From contig DASPLX010000086.1 of assembly GCA_035627375.1 (NCBI GenBank), positions 25,359 to 89,358 of the forward strand: a stretch of 64,000 nucleotides of DNA. The letters run 5' to 3'. Positions 31,801-40,875 of the stretch are shown here, in pieces (the stretch's first letter is position 1; every line of letters begins with the position of its first letter). Made by a program: the position numbers and the translations under genes. The DNA comes from DASPLX01 sp035627375. GTDB lineage: Bacteria > Pseudomonadota > Gammaproteobacteria > Burkholderiales > Burkholderiaceae_D. A model generated the notes under the pieces. That model searched no databases. It was not told the DNA's origin and saw only the letters and a program-made list of their open reading frames with translations.

Positions 31801-34641
31801 GAAATCGACCGCGACCGCGGCATTGGCGATCGGCTTGCCGTCGATCCCAAGAACCAGGGTCTGGAATTTGAAGGCATCCTTGCTGACGGCCCAGCCGTCC
31901 GGCTTGAGCCCGACGATATGACGCGACGGCCACAGCGCCACGCGGGTCGACACCGCCAGCGTCTCGCCGTTCGCATCCCGGTATTCGAGTTCGGCCAGCA
32001 TGTCGAGCGGCACCTGGGCCTGCGGCAAGCGGTCGACCGCGACGCGCGCCGCGCCGTTGCCGTCGAGCTGCAGCGCCTGGGTCCGTGCCGGCGCCGCGGT
32101 GCCGGACCGGCCGCCCTCCCCGCCGTCCATGTCGCGCGCCTCGTCCGACCAGGCGCCGGGATCGTCGTCGAAACCGGGCGCTTCCTTGATCATCCCTTCC
32201 TTCACGTCGCCGTTGGCGAAGACGAAGTCGGCGTAGTCGGCGAAGGAAACGGCCTTGTCTTGCGACACCGTGCGCAGCTTGACCGGCGCATTCGACGCCG
32301 CGCCGCCGGCGAAATAATTGAGCTGGATATCCAGGTCGAACCGGGAAGCCTGGATCAGCGGCGCCTTCGGTCCCAGCAGCAGCGCCTTCATGGTCGGCAC
32401 GCGGAATGACTCGACGCGAAAGGAACCGGCCTGGTGGTTGCCGATGCCGAGCGCATACATGCCCTGCTTGGCGTCGGCCGGAATCTTCCAGGTAGTCGCG
32501 GCGGTGCCGTTGGCGGACCAGGTCAGCGGGATTTCATATTGCTGGTTCGTACCCACGTGCGTCACGACCAGCTTGTGCGGACCGCCGGCCGGGCCGCCGC
32601 CGCGTCCCGCGCGCTTCTCCTTGCCGCCCTTCCCATCCATGGCCGCGTCGGGATCGACGAAGCGTATGCCGTCCAGCGTGTGCCTGCGCAGGAAATGCTT
32701 CATGTGCACGGTCTCGCCGGCGCGCAGCAAAGTGCGATCGAACACGGTATCGATCATGATGTTGTCGGCATCGAAACCCTGGCTCGGCACATCGAAGCGC
32801 CATGCCTCGATGCCGCGGTTCCAATCCGAGAGCGTGAAGGTCATGTCGCCGCCGCTGCGCGCGCTGATGAAATAATGCTGGTTGTAGCCGCAGCGCACCT
32901 CCGGCAAGGCTTGCGCGATGCGCGCGATGCCCGACTTGTCGGTGCCGCCTTGCCACAGCAGCTTGCCGTCGCAGGCGCGCACCGCGACCTTGGCGCCCGG
33001 CACCGGCTGCCCCTTGTCGAGGGAAGTCACCCAGACCAGCGAAGACTCGGCGCCATGCTTGAAATGCGCGGCAAGATTGGTGACCAGCGCGGCGCTCTGG
33101 ACATAGGCCGTGCCGCCGCTCTCGGTGATCGCCGCGCCGAGCTTCGGGCTCTCGAGTTCGACCACGTGGAATCCCGGCTTCCTCAACGGAATCCCGATCA
33201 CCTCGAACGCGCGCCTGCCGTTCGGCTTGGGCAGCGTGAACGCCTTCCCGGGTTCCTTGGCGGCCGCAAAGACGGATTTCTTGAGGTGTTCTTCCACGGT
33301 GTCGCCGATGGACCAGTCTTGGCGGTCGCCGTTCATGCGTTTCATCCATTCGATGATCTGCGCGTCATCGTCTTTCCCGACCTGCAGCACCGCGCCCTTG
33401 ATGCTCGCGAGTCTGCCGGCCAACGCCGGTTCGACGTTGCGCACCGTGACCGGCAGCAGGCGGTCGCCGTTCGCCTCGATGATGCCGAAGCGTGCCGGGA
33501 ACTTGACCAGCGGCGGCTGGTCGTCGGTCCTCACCGTCATCGGGAAACGGTCCCGGTTGATGAGCATGCGGCCGGCATCGTCCTTGAGCTGGTCCGGCAT
33601 GATCAGCGAGAACGCCGCCCGCTCCGGAAACGGTCCCTTGAATTCCACGTACGTCACATACTCGCTCCTTCCGGCATCCTTGCCGAACGAAGGACGATAG
33701 CGCTTGCCGTCGGCGCCCTGAAGCGCGACCGCCAGCGCGTCCTTTGCACGCACCGGCGCGGAAAACTCGAGCGTCATCGGCAGGAAGGGAATGCATTGCG
33801 CTTGCGCATTGAGACGCGTGCAGGTGAATCTGGCGGAAAAATCGGGCCGGGTCTTGAAGGCGAGCGCCTGCTCGTCGGCGGTGGCGACGCCGCTCTCGCT
33901 CAGGATACCCGCGCCCCACACGAGGCTCACCTGGGCGTCCGCCGGCAAGCTCTGCTTGCATTGCAGGACCACGAGCGGCAGCTTGTCGAGCCGGCGGCTG
34001 CCCGGCTTGAGCGTCGTCTTCCAGACGGCGCCGCGCGCCTTGAAATAGACATGCAGGTAACGATCGATGAAATCCTTGCGCAAGGCGACGATGTCGTCCC
34101 GCTGCTTGCCCGTCACGATGCGGACACCGATCTTTTCATTGATGCCTTCGGCGCGGCAATAGGCATTGCTCTCGATCGTTTCCGGCCGCGCCGGCGCGTC
34201 GAGACCGAGAATGAAAACCTGGTTTTCGTCGATCTGCGACCACTGGCCTTCCGACGGCAGCGATTGGACGATCGCCGGGCCGCCGGTGGAGAACGCGAAC
34301 CGGCGCTCGCCGCCGAGCGGCTTGCCGGCCAGGTCCTTCACGCCTTCCTTGAGCGTGAACTCGCATACGACGCCGGCGGGAAGATCGCGTTCGAAGTCGT
34401 AGCTCCAGTTCCGGCCGTCGATCCAGCGCCCGGCGCCGGCTTCGGGACAATTGACGACGAACGGATCGGACAGACGCAGATCGCCGAACGGCGCCATCTG
34501 CCCCGAGAAACGCGCCTGCGCCTGGCGCACCCCCTTGATCGTGCCTTGCGGCGAAAACGATTCGATCGAGGTTTGCGCGATTGCCGTCTGGCATACGGCG
34601 ATCGAGAGCGAGGCGGCTAGGGCAGTACCAAGAATTTTCAT
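28867..34641 (-). CDS. Bacterial alpha-2-macroglobulin family protein (YfhM-like)
   Basis: A 1924-residue exported protein with a signal peptide (MKILGTALAASLSIAVCQTA, no proper lipobox). It contains MG-type beta domains (such as DNIMIDTVFDRTLLRAGETV), the A2M middle region, and a thioester-type motif TCYEQ near residue 1472. The thioester forms a covalent bond with attacking proteases. Alongside PBP1C it is thought to guard the periplasm when the wall is breached. The length is above that of E. coli YfhM (about 1650), with extra N-terminal sequence. The start at 34641 follows GGGGGAAAC. The gene reads straight into pbpC. Confidence 0.93.
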   Translation of the reverse strand: MKILGTALAASLSIAVCQTAIAQTSIESFSPQGTIKGVRQAQARFSGQMAPFGDLRLSDPFVVNCPEAGAGRWIDGRNWSYDFERDLPAGVVCEFTLKEGVKDLAGKPLGGERRFAFSTGGPAIVQSLPSEGQWSQIDENQVFILGLDAPARPETIESNAYCRAEGINEKIGVRIVTGKQRDDIVALRKDFIDRYLHVYFKARGAVWKTTLKPGSRRLDKLPLVVLQCKQSLPADAQVSLVWGAGILSESGVATADEQALAFKTRPDFSARFTCTRLNAQAQCIPFLPMTLEFSAPVRAKDALAVALQGADGKRYRPSFGKDAGRSEYVTYVEFKGPFPERAAFSLIMPDQLKDDAGRMLINRDRFPMTVRTDDQPPLVKFPARFGIIEANGDRLLPVTVRNVEPALAGRLASIKGAVLQVGKDDDAQIIEWMKRMNGDRQDWSIGDTVEEHLKKSVFAAAKEPGKAFTLPKPNGRRAFEVIGIPLRKPGFHVVELESPKLGAAITESGGTAYVQSAALVTNLAAHFKHGAESSLVWVTSLDKGQPVPGAKVAVRACDGKLLWQGGTDKSGIARIAQALPEVRCGYNQHYFISARSGGDMTFTLSDWNRGIEAWRFDVPSQGFDADNIMIDTVFDRTLLRAGETVHMKHFLRRHTLDGIRFVDPDAAMDGKGGKEKRAGRGGGPAGGPHKLVVTHVGTNQQYEIPLTWSANGTAATTWKIPADAKQGMYALGIGNHQAGSFRVESFRVPTMKALLLGPKAPLIQASRFDLDIQLNYFAGGAASNAPVKLRTVSQDKAVSFADYADFVFANGDVKEGMIKEAPGFDDDPGAWSDEARDMDGGEGGRSGTAAPARTQALQLDGNGAARVAVDRLPQAQVPLDMLAELEYRDANGETLAVSTRVALWPSRHIVGLKPDGWAVSKDAFKFQTLVLGIDGKPIANAAVAVDFFQRLTYSHRRRLIGGFYAYENSSEVKRLGQACEGKTDDQGLLFCTVKAPAAGNLILRAKSADAEGRVAYANREVWVAGDEDWWFNASDNDRIDLIPERKHYEPGQEAVFQVRMPFREATALVTVEREGIVDAYVKRLSGKKPAFSVPIKGSHAPNVYVSAFVVRGRVQGIRPTALVDLGKPAYKMGLARIRVGWRAHELKVALASDRQTYKTREKAKVHVKVTRSDGSAPPANAEVALAAVDVGLLELMPNDSWNLLEAMMQERALQVETSTAQMQVVGKRHFGRKAVPHGGGGGKSAGRELFETLLFWKARVALDANGEADVEVPLNDALTSFRIVAIANADADLFGTGKTDIRTTQNLMLMSGLPSLAREDDTFRAGFTLRNASDAKLEVEVEATVGDGSGGKAALVKLARQSVAVEPGRARDVSWEFRVPPGLQALQWEVSARSKDGAEGDRLRIRQKVVPAVPVRTLQATLAQLERPLDMSVQLPAGALPGRGGVQASLAPRLGDELPGVREYMSDYPYTCYEQELSKAIALRDEAKWRAQMNALPSYLDGDGLVKYFPLMRYGSDVLTAYVLSIADEAGYEIPKASRERMLKGLTGFVQGRVIRHSQLRTADVAIRKMAALEALSRHAAATPDLFESFALEPNLWPTSAVIDWYLVLKRMPNLPERDAKFAQAEQILRSRLNFQGTTMGFSTERKDDLWWLMISPDVNANRVLLAMLDNRHWREDIGRLARGALGRQHKGRWNTTVANAWGVLAIEKFSKQFESAPVSGSTGATLDRKTKTFDWARKAEGGALLLPWPAQRGELRVEHSGGGKPWVTVRSLAAIPLKSALSSGYKIAKTVTPIERKAPEAWSRGDVYRVRLDLEAQSDMTWVVVDDPIPAGASILGTGLGRDSQVLAAGEKREGWVWPAFEERRHDAFRSYFEFVPKGKWSVEYTVRLNNAGEFGLPQTRVEAMYAPEMFGEIPNRAVHVRP

Positions 34642-34783
34642 GTTTCCCCCCGGATGGGTCCGGCTTGATTGCGGCGCGATGGGTGCACGGCTAACGAGTC
34701 TGACAAGAAACGACATGCGGGGCAACACCATATCCATGGGAGTAATGCGAGCGCCACGCCTTTCGGCATCGATGCCATCGGTG

Positions 34784-34898
34784 TTAACAGGCTGTTGAAA
34801 AACATAGCGAGCGGGTCGAGATCGAGGAGTGCACGCGTACGCAGAGCACAGCAGACCTCGAGACCGATCCGCGCAGTCGCTTTTCAACGGCCTGTTAA
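34784..34898. repeat. 115-bp palindromic element (MITE-like)
   Basis: The ends are 18-bp inverted repeats with one mismatch (TTAACAGGCTGTTGAAAA at 34784-34801; complement at 34881-34898). The interior is itself partly self-complementary (GTCGAGATCGAGG against CCTCGAGACCGATC). The right arm supplies the TAA stop of the DUF1294 gene. Size and structure fit a non-autonomous mobile element or a transcription-ending hairpin. Confidence 0.6.
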
Positions 34899-35236
34899 GA
34901 CAGGAACAGGAAGAGCAGGGAAACCAGGGCGCCGCAATTGAGCACGGCCGTCGCCCAGAACGCGGCGAGAAACGATATCTTGCGCGACTTGTGCCGCAGC
35001 ATCGACTGCGCGATCGCCGCGCCCGGCCAGCCGCCGGCCAGGCTCCAGGCATGAAGCATGCGTTCGGATATCCTGGGCCGGCTCCGGCGGGCTGCCGACT
35101 TGTCGGCGGCATAGACGGCGAACGTCGCCATGCTGGCGATGGCATACCAGCCGGCCACGATAGGCGGAAGCCGATGCGCAAGCACCGCCATCAGCAGGAC
35201 GGCAAAAAACACGAAGGACAGGAAGGCGGCGATCAA
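34895..35236 (-). CDS. DUF1294 inner membrane protein
   Basis: A 113-residue membrane protein of the DUF1294 family: helices at both ends around the conserved core FAVYAADKSAARRSRPRISE, LHAWSLAGGWPGAAIAQSML and RHKSRKISF. Function unknown; relatives are often fused to a cold-shock domain, absent here. The start is TTG at 35236, the only in-frame start before a stop, supported by GGAG seven bases upstream. The stop codon falls inside the 34784-34898 repeat. Confidence 0.82.
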   Translation of the reverse strand: MIAAFLSFVFFAVLLMAVLAHRLPPIVAGWYAIASMATFAVYAADKSAARRSRPRISERMLHAWSLAGGWPGAAIAQSMLRHKSRKISFLAAFWATAVLNCGALVSLLFLFLS

Positions 35237-35358
35237 GGCGGTGCTCCGTTCATATTTCGTTTTTTACGAAGAAATTTACTCGTTTAATTCGATTTATCCT
35301 GAATGGCAATCCGCCTATCATGCCTAGCTCCATATGCTTTCTGGTAAAGGAATGCGAC

Positions 35359-35667
35359 ATGTCTGAACACGTTGAATGGGAAGTGGTCGACGAACCGGCG
35401 CCCGGCGCCAGCCGTCCCCGCGTCGACCGCATGAAAGCCATGCTCGGCCGACATTGGAAACTCAAGCTGGCCGGACTTGCCGCGGCCGGCATCGCGCTGT
35501 TCGTGTTCGTGCTCATGCTGGCCGGCGTTGTGCTGCTGCTAACGGCCGGCGTTGCGCTATTGTCCGTCGCCATTGCGAAATTGCGAAAACTCCTGCACAA
35601 GACTCCCGCTTCCCATGCGAGCCAGGAAACCGGCGCCCATGCCGGCGACTGGAAGACCCTGCGCTAA
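35359..35667 (+). CDS. Small single-pass membrane protein
   Basis: A 102-residue protein starting MSEHVEWEVVDEPAPG, with one long membrane helix (about residues 36-70, LKLAGLAAAGIALFVFVLML then LLLTAGVALLSVAIA) between a polar N-terminus and a basic C-terminus. The start at 35359 has AAAGGA upstream. No family recognised; possibly an envelope accessory protein. Confidence 0.6.
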   Translation: MSEHVEWEVVDEPAPGASRPRVDRMKAMLGRHWKLKLAGLAAAGIALFVFVLMLAGVVLLLTAGVALLSVAIAKLRKLLHKTPASHASQETGAHAGDWKTLR

Positions 35668-35883
35668 ACCCCGGCGATCCGACTCCGGCGCGCGGCATTC
35701 GCGCAACGCCTGTCTCGGCCCCGCAACGCCGCCGGGTCTTCTCCATCTTCAATAAGTAACAGAGCGTAACAGTATCCATGCCGCCCTCGATTTTCCTGGC
35801 GGCACGTCTACAATAAAAGGCCGGATTCACATTGCCATCACGGCAACGGCAGGGGCGACTCGCCGCGTCATCGGTGAGACGGT

Positions 35884-38625
35884 ATGGATACCAAGACCAT
35901 CTTTACTAAAACTGCGAAGGGCCTGGGCGAAGCGGTCGGAAAGACGAAGACCCTGTCGCGGGACCTGCGCAACCTGCTGAAGGAAATCGACGGCAAATCC
36001 TCCGTGGAAGAATTGGCGGGCAAGCTCGGCTTGCCCGGGGCCAAGCTCCAGGAGTCCCTGGCCAAGCTTTCCGAAGAGGACTATATCCGCGCCTTCGGAA
36101 CGACGGCCGCCCCCGAGGACGCCGATCTCGAACTGGATTTCACCGCGAGCACCGGTCAGCAGGATGCGCTGACGGTCGTCACGATGGGCGCCTTCCTGCG
36201 CGAGATGCAGGCCCAACCCGGCGACAGCGTCGCCCCCGCAACCCAGGATGCCGAGCCGGACGTCGGCGCGGCCGCTCCGCAGCAATCCCTGTCCAAGGAA
36301 GAGTCCGTTCGTAAGGCCGTCGCCGATGCCTACGCCCGGATAGAGGCCGAACGGCTGGCGCAAAAACAAGCGGTCGAGCAAGCCGCGCGGACGGCGGAAG
36401 AGCGCAAGCGGCGGGAAGCGCAAGCGCGTGCGAAAAGAGAGGCCGAGAAAAAAGCGAAGCTAGAAGCCGAAGCGCGGCGCATCGCCGAGCAGAAGGCGAA
36501 AAAAGCCGCCGAGGAACAGGCGCGACGCGCCGCCGCGGAACAAGCGAAAAAGGAAGCGGAAGCGCGCGCGCGCCGGCAGAAGGAAGAAGCTGCGCGCCGG
36601 GAAGCCGAGGAACGCGCACGGCGCGCAGCGGAAGAACAAGCGCGGAAAGAAGAGGAAGAAAAGGAACGCCTGAAGGCGGCGGTCGCCAAGATTCGACACG
36701 ACGCGCTCGAGAAGTACAAGCACGATCTCGAAGAGCAAGCCCGCAAGGAAGCCGAAGAGAAGCGCCGGCTCGAAGCCGAGGAACAGGCTCGACGGGAAGA
36801 CGAAGAACGCATGCGCCGCGAGGCGGAGGAACAAGAGCGGCGCGAAGCCGAGTCGGAAGCGCGCAGGCAAGCCGAAGAGCAGGCGCGCCGGCTGGCCGAA
36901 GAGGCGGCTCGACGGGAAGCCGAGGAACGCGCGCGGCGGGAAGCGGAGCGGCGCGAGGCCGAATTGCTGGCGCTCAGGGAAGCCGAGGAACATGCCCGCC
37001 AGCTGGCGGAAGAAGTCGCGCGCCGCGAAGCGGAAGAAGAGGCGAAGCGCGCGGCCGAGGAAGAAGCGAGCGTCCGGGCGGAGCATGCCGAGCGCGAGCG
37101 CCAGGAGGCGGAAGAACAGGCGCGGCAGGAAGAAAAGGAAAGGGCGCGACTGGCGGCCAAAGCGCAGGCGAAGCTGGAAGCCGAGGAGCGCGCGCGGCAC
37201 AAGGCGGAAGAGAAAGTCCGGCGCGAGGCGCGCAAGAAGGCCGAACGCGAAGCGCGGGAAAGGGACAGGGAAAAGGTGCGCCAGGAAGCCGAGGAGCGCA
37301 TCCAGCGCGACCTGGAGCTGGCGGCCGCACGCGAAGCCGAGGCGCTTGCCCTGGAAGCGGCGCGCCGTGACGAGGAGGAGGCCAGCGTCGCCGCCGAGGA
37401 ACTCGCACCGATCACGCCCGATTGGAAACCGGAGCGGCCGCCGAGGAAGCCGGTGAAATGGGGCAAGCCGGTCGCGATCGCGCTATCGGTCGCCGCCGCC
37501 ATGGCTGCCGTGGCGGCGCTGACCATGTCGTACGACGACAAGGCGGCGCAATTCGAAAAGGCGGCCGCGGCGCAATTCCGGCAACCGGTCAAGGTCGGCA
37601 AGGTACACCTGGCATTGTGGCCGCAGCCGCATTGGCGGCTCGAGAACGTGAGCATCGGCGCGCAGGGCCAGATCAAGGCGGCCCGCATCGATGCGCTCGC
37701 CGGCCTGGGCAGCTGGTTCGGCGGCCGGCCAAGCTACGCCTCGGTCGCGCTGGTCTCGCCGCGGATCACGGAAGAAGGCCTGGGCTGGCTCGCGTTCGGC
37801 AAGCTGCCGCGCGGCGACCTGCGGTTCGAGGAAATCAGCGCCAGCGACGCCCGGCTGGCGTCGGAAAACATCGACTTGCCGGCCTTCGACATCAAGGCGG
37901 AGGCCGGCAAGGACGGCAACTGGCGGAAAATGACGCTCGACACGCCGGACAAGCAATGGCATATCGATCTGCAGTCCGAGGGCGGCGCCGTACGCATCGA
38001 GATCGTCGCCGACGCCTTCGCGCCCCCCTTCGGCTCCGCCCCGAAACTCCAGAAATTCCGCGCCTCCGGCAATGTCACCCGCGACGGCATGACCTTGAAC
38101 TCGTTCAGCGCCCGGCTGTTCGACGGTTTCCTCGATGGCAGCGCGGCATTGACATGGGATGGCGGCTGGCGCTTGGAGGGAAACCTGAAGGCGCGCCAGG
38201 TCGACACCTCGAAACTCGCGCCGCGCCTGCTCGAAGGCGGCAAGCTGGAGGGCGACGCGGAATTCGCGATGGAAGCCGCCACGGCGCGCCAATTGTTCGC
38301 CGGGGCGCGCGCCAGCGGCGACATCGTCGTCAACAACGGCGCGCTGCTCGGCGTGAATCTCGCGAGCCTGGTGCGCGGCACGATCGGCGGCGGCAAATCC
38401 GCGTTCTCGGCAATCGACGCCGGCTTCCTCTATGAACGGGGCAGGCTCCAGCTGCGCAACATGCGCCTGAACGCCGGCCTGCTGGCGGCAAGCGGCCACG
38501 CCGACATCGACGCCGACGACAATCTCAATGGCCGCCTCATGGTCGAGGTGAGGACGCCCTCGCGCCATGCGCGCGGCTATGCCGGGGTGTCCGGTACGCT
38601 CAAGGCGCCGCGCTACCATCGATGA
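35884..38625 (+). CDS. Charged-helix/AsmA-like fusion protein
   Basis: A 913-residue protein of four parts. Residues 1-~80 form a small winged-helix-like domain (LLKEIDGKSSVEELAGKLGL). Residues ~137-498 are an uninterrupted Glu/Ala/Arg/Lys-rich helix (repeats such as EEQARR and EAEERARR), as in TolA. A membrane helix lies at ~526-546 (AIALSVAAAMAAVAALTM). The remaining ~365 residues are an AsmA-like domain (KVGKVHLALWPQPHWRLENV, LRNMRLNAGLLAASGHADID). AsmA-like proteins help lipid or outer-membrane traffic in the periplasm. The topology puts the long helix in the cytoplasm, unlike TolA. It lies directly upstream of the eCIS operon but ends in its own terminator. Confidence 0.8.
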   Translation: MDTKTIFTKTAKGLGEAVGKTKTLSRDLRNLLKEIDGKSSVEELAGKLGLPGAKLQESLAKLSEEDYIRAFGTTAAPEDADLELDFTASTGQQDALTVVTMGAFLREMQAQPGDSVAPATQDAEPDVGAAAPQQSLSKEESVRKAVADAYARIEAERLAQKQAVEQAARTAEERKRREAQARAKREAEKKAKLEAEARRIAEQKAKKAAEEQARRAAAEQAKKEAEARARRQKEEAARREAEERARRAAEEQARKEEEEKERLKAAVAKIRHDALEKYKHDLEEQARKEAEEKRRLEAEEQARREDEERMRREAEEQERREAESEARRQAEEQARRLAEEAARREAEERARREAERREAELLALREAEEHARQLAEEVARREAEEEAKRAAEEEASVRAEHAERERQEAEEQARQEEKERARLAAKAQAKLEAEERARHKAEEKVRREARKKAEREARERDREKVRQEAEERIQRDLELAAAREAEALALEAARRDEEEASVAAEELAPITPDWKPERPPRKPVKWGKPVAIALSVAAAMAAVAALTMSYDDKAAQFEKAAAAQFRQPVKVGKVHLALWPQPHWRLENVSIGAQGQIKAARIDALAGLGSWFGGRPSYASVALVSPRITEEGLGWLAFGKLPRGDLRFEEISASDARLASENIDLPAFDIKAEAGKDGNWRKMTLDTPDKQWHIDLQSEGGAVRIEIVADAFAPPFGSAPKLQKFRASGNVTRDGMTLNSFSARLFDGFLDGSAALTWDGGWRLEGNLKARQVDTSKLAPRLLEGGKLEGDAEFAMEAATARQLFAGARASGDIVVNNGALLGVNLASLVRGTIGGGKSAFSAIDAGFLYERGRLQLRNMRLNAGLLAASGHADIDADDNLNGRLMVEVRTPSRHARGYAGVSGTLKAPRYHR

Positions 38626-38655
38626 AGCGCGGGAAGGCCGCCGCGCTTTCCTTCT
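38625..38655 (+). terminator. Terminator after the AsmA-like gene
   Basis: AAGCGCGG, an 8-base loop and CCGCGCTT followed by TCCTTCT: a perfect 8-bp stem with a pyrimidine tail, overlapping the stop codon. Confidence 0.65.
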
Positions 38656-38657
38656 AT

Positions 38658-38710
38658 CTAGAACTCATTTCATAGATAGACGGGTCGCCTAATTAGGAAA
38701 TGAGTTCTAG
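38658..38710. repeat. 14-bp perfect inverted repeat with 25-base loop
   Basis: CTAGAACTCATTTC at 38658-38671 and GAAATGAGTTCTAG at 38697-38710. The AT-rich sequence differs from its GC-rich surroundings, suggesting a mobile-element remnant or a hairpin upstream of the eCIS operon. Confidence 0.55.
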
Positions 38711-39041
38711 TTTCTAGTTACTTCCGGCACTCAATGGCGGCCGGCAACGTACCTGCGCTTGCGTTGCCCGCTTTCATTGCACGTTTCCATCTCGATTTTC
38801 CCTTTCGCTTCTTCATCGCCTTGCCGGCTGCCCGGCGCGTGTCCCGGATCGATTGAACGGCTGAGGAATCTCAATCGTCCACGCGGCGAGTGAGCTCTAA
38901 TGGGCGAACCGGCACTCGCTCGCCAGAGCGCCGTTTCGCCGCCGAAAGGAATTGCCCGCCAAGGCAACCGGCACGCCTCGACATGCGTTGCCGCGAACGC
39001 CGTCCGGCCGCGAGCGCATGCCGCACATCAAGGAGACTGCC
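38711..39041. promoter_or_regulatory. Upstream region of the eCIS operon
   Basis: 331 bases with no convincing gene. It should carry the eCIS promoter; I see no clear sigma-70 pair. A perfect 7-bp dyad (CGATTGA at 38850-38856, TCAATCG at 38871-38877) is a possible operator. AAGGAG at 39031-39036 is the sheath ribosome-binding site. Confidence 0.4.
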
Positions 39042-40856
39042 ATGCCGGTCACAGTAACGTATCCAGGCGTATACATCGAAGAAATTCCCAGCGGCGTACG
39101 CACCATTACCGGCGTCGCGACGTCGATCACGGCGTTCCTCGGACGCGCCTTGCGCGGGCCGACCGATGACCCCGTCACGATCAACAGCTACGGCGATTTC
39201 GAGCGCATCTTCGGCGGCTTGTGGTCGGACAGCAGTCTCGGCTATGCGGTGCGCGATTTCTATCTGAACGGCGGCAGCCAGGCGATCATCGTGCGCCTCT
39301 ATCATCCGAAATTCGCCTCGAGAGCCGATCGCGACAAGGCGGCGCAGGCGGCGAAGGATACCGCCGACGCCGCCGCCGGCAATGACGCCGCCGCGGCGGC
39401 GGCAGCGGCAAAGACCAAGGCTGACACCTACACGACCGAACCCGAGAGGAGCGCCGCCCAGGCGGTCGCCGCCGCCGCCAAGGCGGCCGCCGATGTTACC
39501 GGCGCCTCGGTGGCGGACGTCAAGGCGGCGGCGGATGCGACGGCGGCCGCGATCGCGCCGATCAGCAAGGCGACGCTCAACGCCAGCGGCATCGCGCTCG
39601 AAGCGAAATACGAAGGCGCGTGGGGAAATCAATTGCGGGCCCGCATCGACCACGACGTCGTCGGCGCCGACGCCGCCAACCTGTTCAACCTGTCGGTGCG
39701 CGACGGCTCGACCGGGCAGATCGAAATATTCCGCAATGTATCGGTCAGGCCGGGACATCCGCGCCAGGTCGACAAGGTGCTGGAGAACGAATCGCGGCTG
39801 GTGAAGATGACCGGCGCCCTGCCTGCAACGCGGCCCGCTCCCCATCCCGCTCCCGATCCGACCCTATTGGAAACCGATGTGTGGGCCGACAACACGGTCG
39901 CCACCAATGCCAAGGTGGCGGATGCCGACAAAGCTTCCGACGGCGTCTTCCTCGATGTGAACGATTTCACCGGCCCCGGCAAGCAGGATAGAAAGGAAGG
40001 CCTGTACGCGCTGCGCAAGGCGGACCTGTTCAACATACTCTGCATTCCCCCTTACCTGGAAGACGGCAACGTCGACTACGCTACGCTGATCGGCGCGGCG
40101 GCCGCCTATTGCGAACAGCGGCGCGCCATGCTGCTGGTCGATCCGCCGACCTCGTGGGACGACAAGGACCGCGCGAAGAACGGCGTCGCCTCGATCGGCA
40201 CCGACAGCAAGAACGCGGCGCTGTTCTTTCCGCGCCTGCGGCAACCCAACCCGCTGCATGACGGCCAGCTGGAGAACTTCGCGCCCTGCGGCGCCGTCGC
40301 CGGCATCTTCGCGCGCACCGATACGACGCGCGGCGTGTGGAAGGCGCCCGCCGGGCTCGATGCGACGCTGGTCGGCGTGCCGCAATTGAGCGTGGCGCTC
40401 AACGACGCGGAAAACGGCGAACTCAATCCGCTCGGCATCAACTGCCTGCGCGTCATGCCGGGCGCCGGCCGCATCGTGTGGGGCGCGCGCACGCGGCAAG
40501 GCGACGACCGGGTGGCGTCGGAGTGGAAATACATTCCGGTGCGCCGCACGGCTCTCTACATCGAGGAGAGCCTGTATCGCGGCACGCAGTGGGCGGTATT
40601 CGAACCGAACGACGAACCGCTGTGGGCGCAGCTGCGGCTCAACCTGGGCGCCTTCATGCACAACCTGTTCCGCCAGGGCGCGTTCCAGGGCAAGACGCCG
40701 CAGGAAGCCTACTTCGTCAAATGCGACAAGGAAACGACGACGCAAAACGACATCAACCTCGGCATCGTCAACATCGTGGTCGGCTTCGCGCCGCTCAAGC
40801 CCGCCGAATTCGTGATCATCAAGGTCCAGCAGATCGCCGGGCAGATCCAGGTATGA
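39042..40856 (+). CDS. eCIS contractile sheath protein
   Basis: A 604-residue phage-tail-sheath-like protein, first gene of the operon. It opens with YPGVYIEEIPSGVRTITGVA and TSITAFLGRALRGP, the sheath N-terminal signature, and closes with the linker/core region IEESLYRGTQWAVFEPNDEP and LWAQLRLNLGAFMHNLFRQG, typical of sheath C-terminal domains. Residues ~100-176 are an Ala-rich insert with heptad-like repeats, probably a surface helix. The sheath contracts to drive the inner tube into a target. Only one sheath gene is present, whereas Afp/PVC carry three. Start 39042 follows AAGGAG. Confidence 0.95.
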   Translation: MPVTVTYPGVYIEEIPSGVRTITGVATSITAFLGRALRGPTDDPVTINSYGDFERIFGGLWSDSSLGYAVRDFYLNGGSQAIIVRLYHPKFASRADRDKAAQAAKDTADAAAGNDAAAAAAAAKTKADTYTTEPERSAAQAVAAAAKAAADVTGASVADVKAAADATAAAIAPISKATLNASGIALEAKYEGAWGNQLRARIDHDVVGADAANLFNLSVRDGSTGQIEIFRNVSVRPGHPRQVDKVLENESRLVKMTGALPATRPAPHPAPDPTLLETDVWADNTVATNAKVADADKASDGVFLDVNDFTGPGKQDRKEGLYALRKADLFNILCIPPYLEDGNVDYATLIGAAAAYCEQRRAMLLVDPPTSWDDKDRAKNGVASIGTDSKNAALFFPRLRQPNPLHDGQLENFAPCGAVAGIFARTDTTRGVWKAPAGLDATLVGVPQLSVALNDAENGELNPLGINCLRVMPGAGRIVWGARTRQGDDRVASEWKYIPVRRTALYIEESLYRGTQWAVFEPNDEPLWAQLRLNLGAFMHNLFRQGAFQGKTPQEAYFVKCDKETTTQNDINLGIVNIVVGFAPLKPAEFVIIKVQQIAGQIQV

Positions 40857-40875
40857 GGAATGAGGAGAACACGCC

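Noticed and set aside
28867..35181. 2104-codon reading of the alpha-2-macroglobulin gene
   Set aside because: The extension lacks a signal peptide and runs through the palindromic element; ATG 34641 has a ribosome-binding site and a signal peptide.
36330..37688. 452-codon Ser/Arg/Ala-rich open frame opposite the charged-helix gene
   Set aside because: Simple complement of the Glu/Ala/Arg repeat; no protein character.
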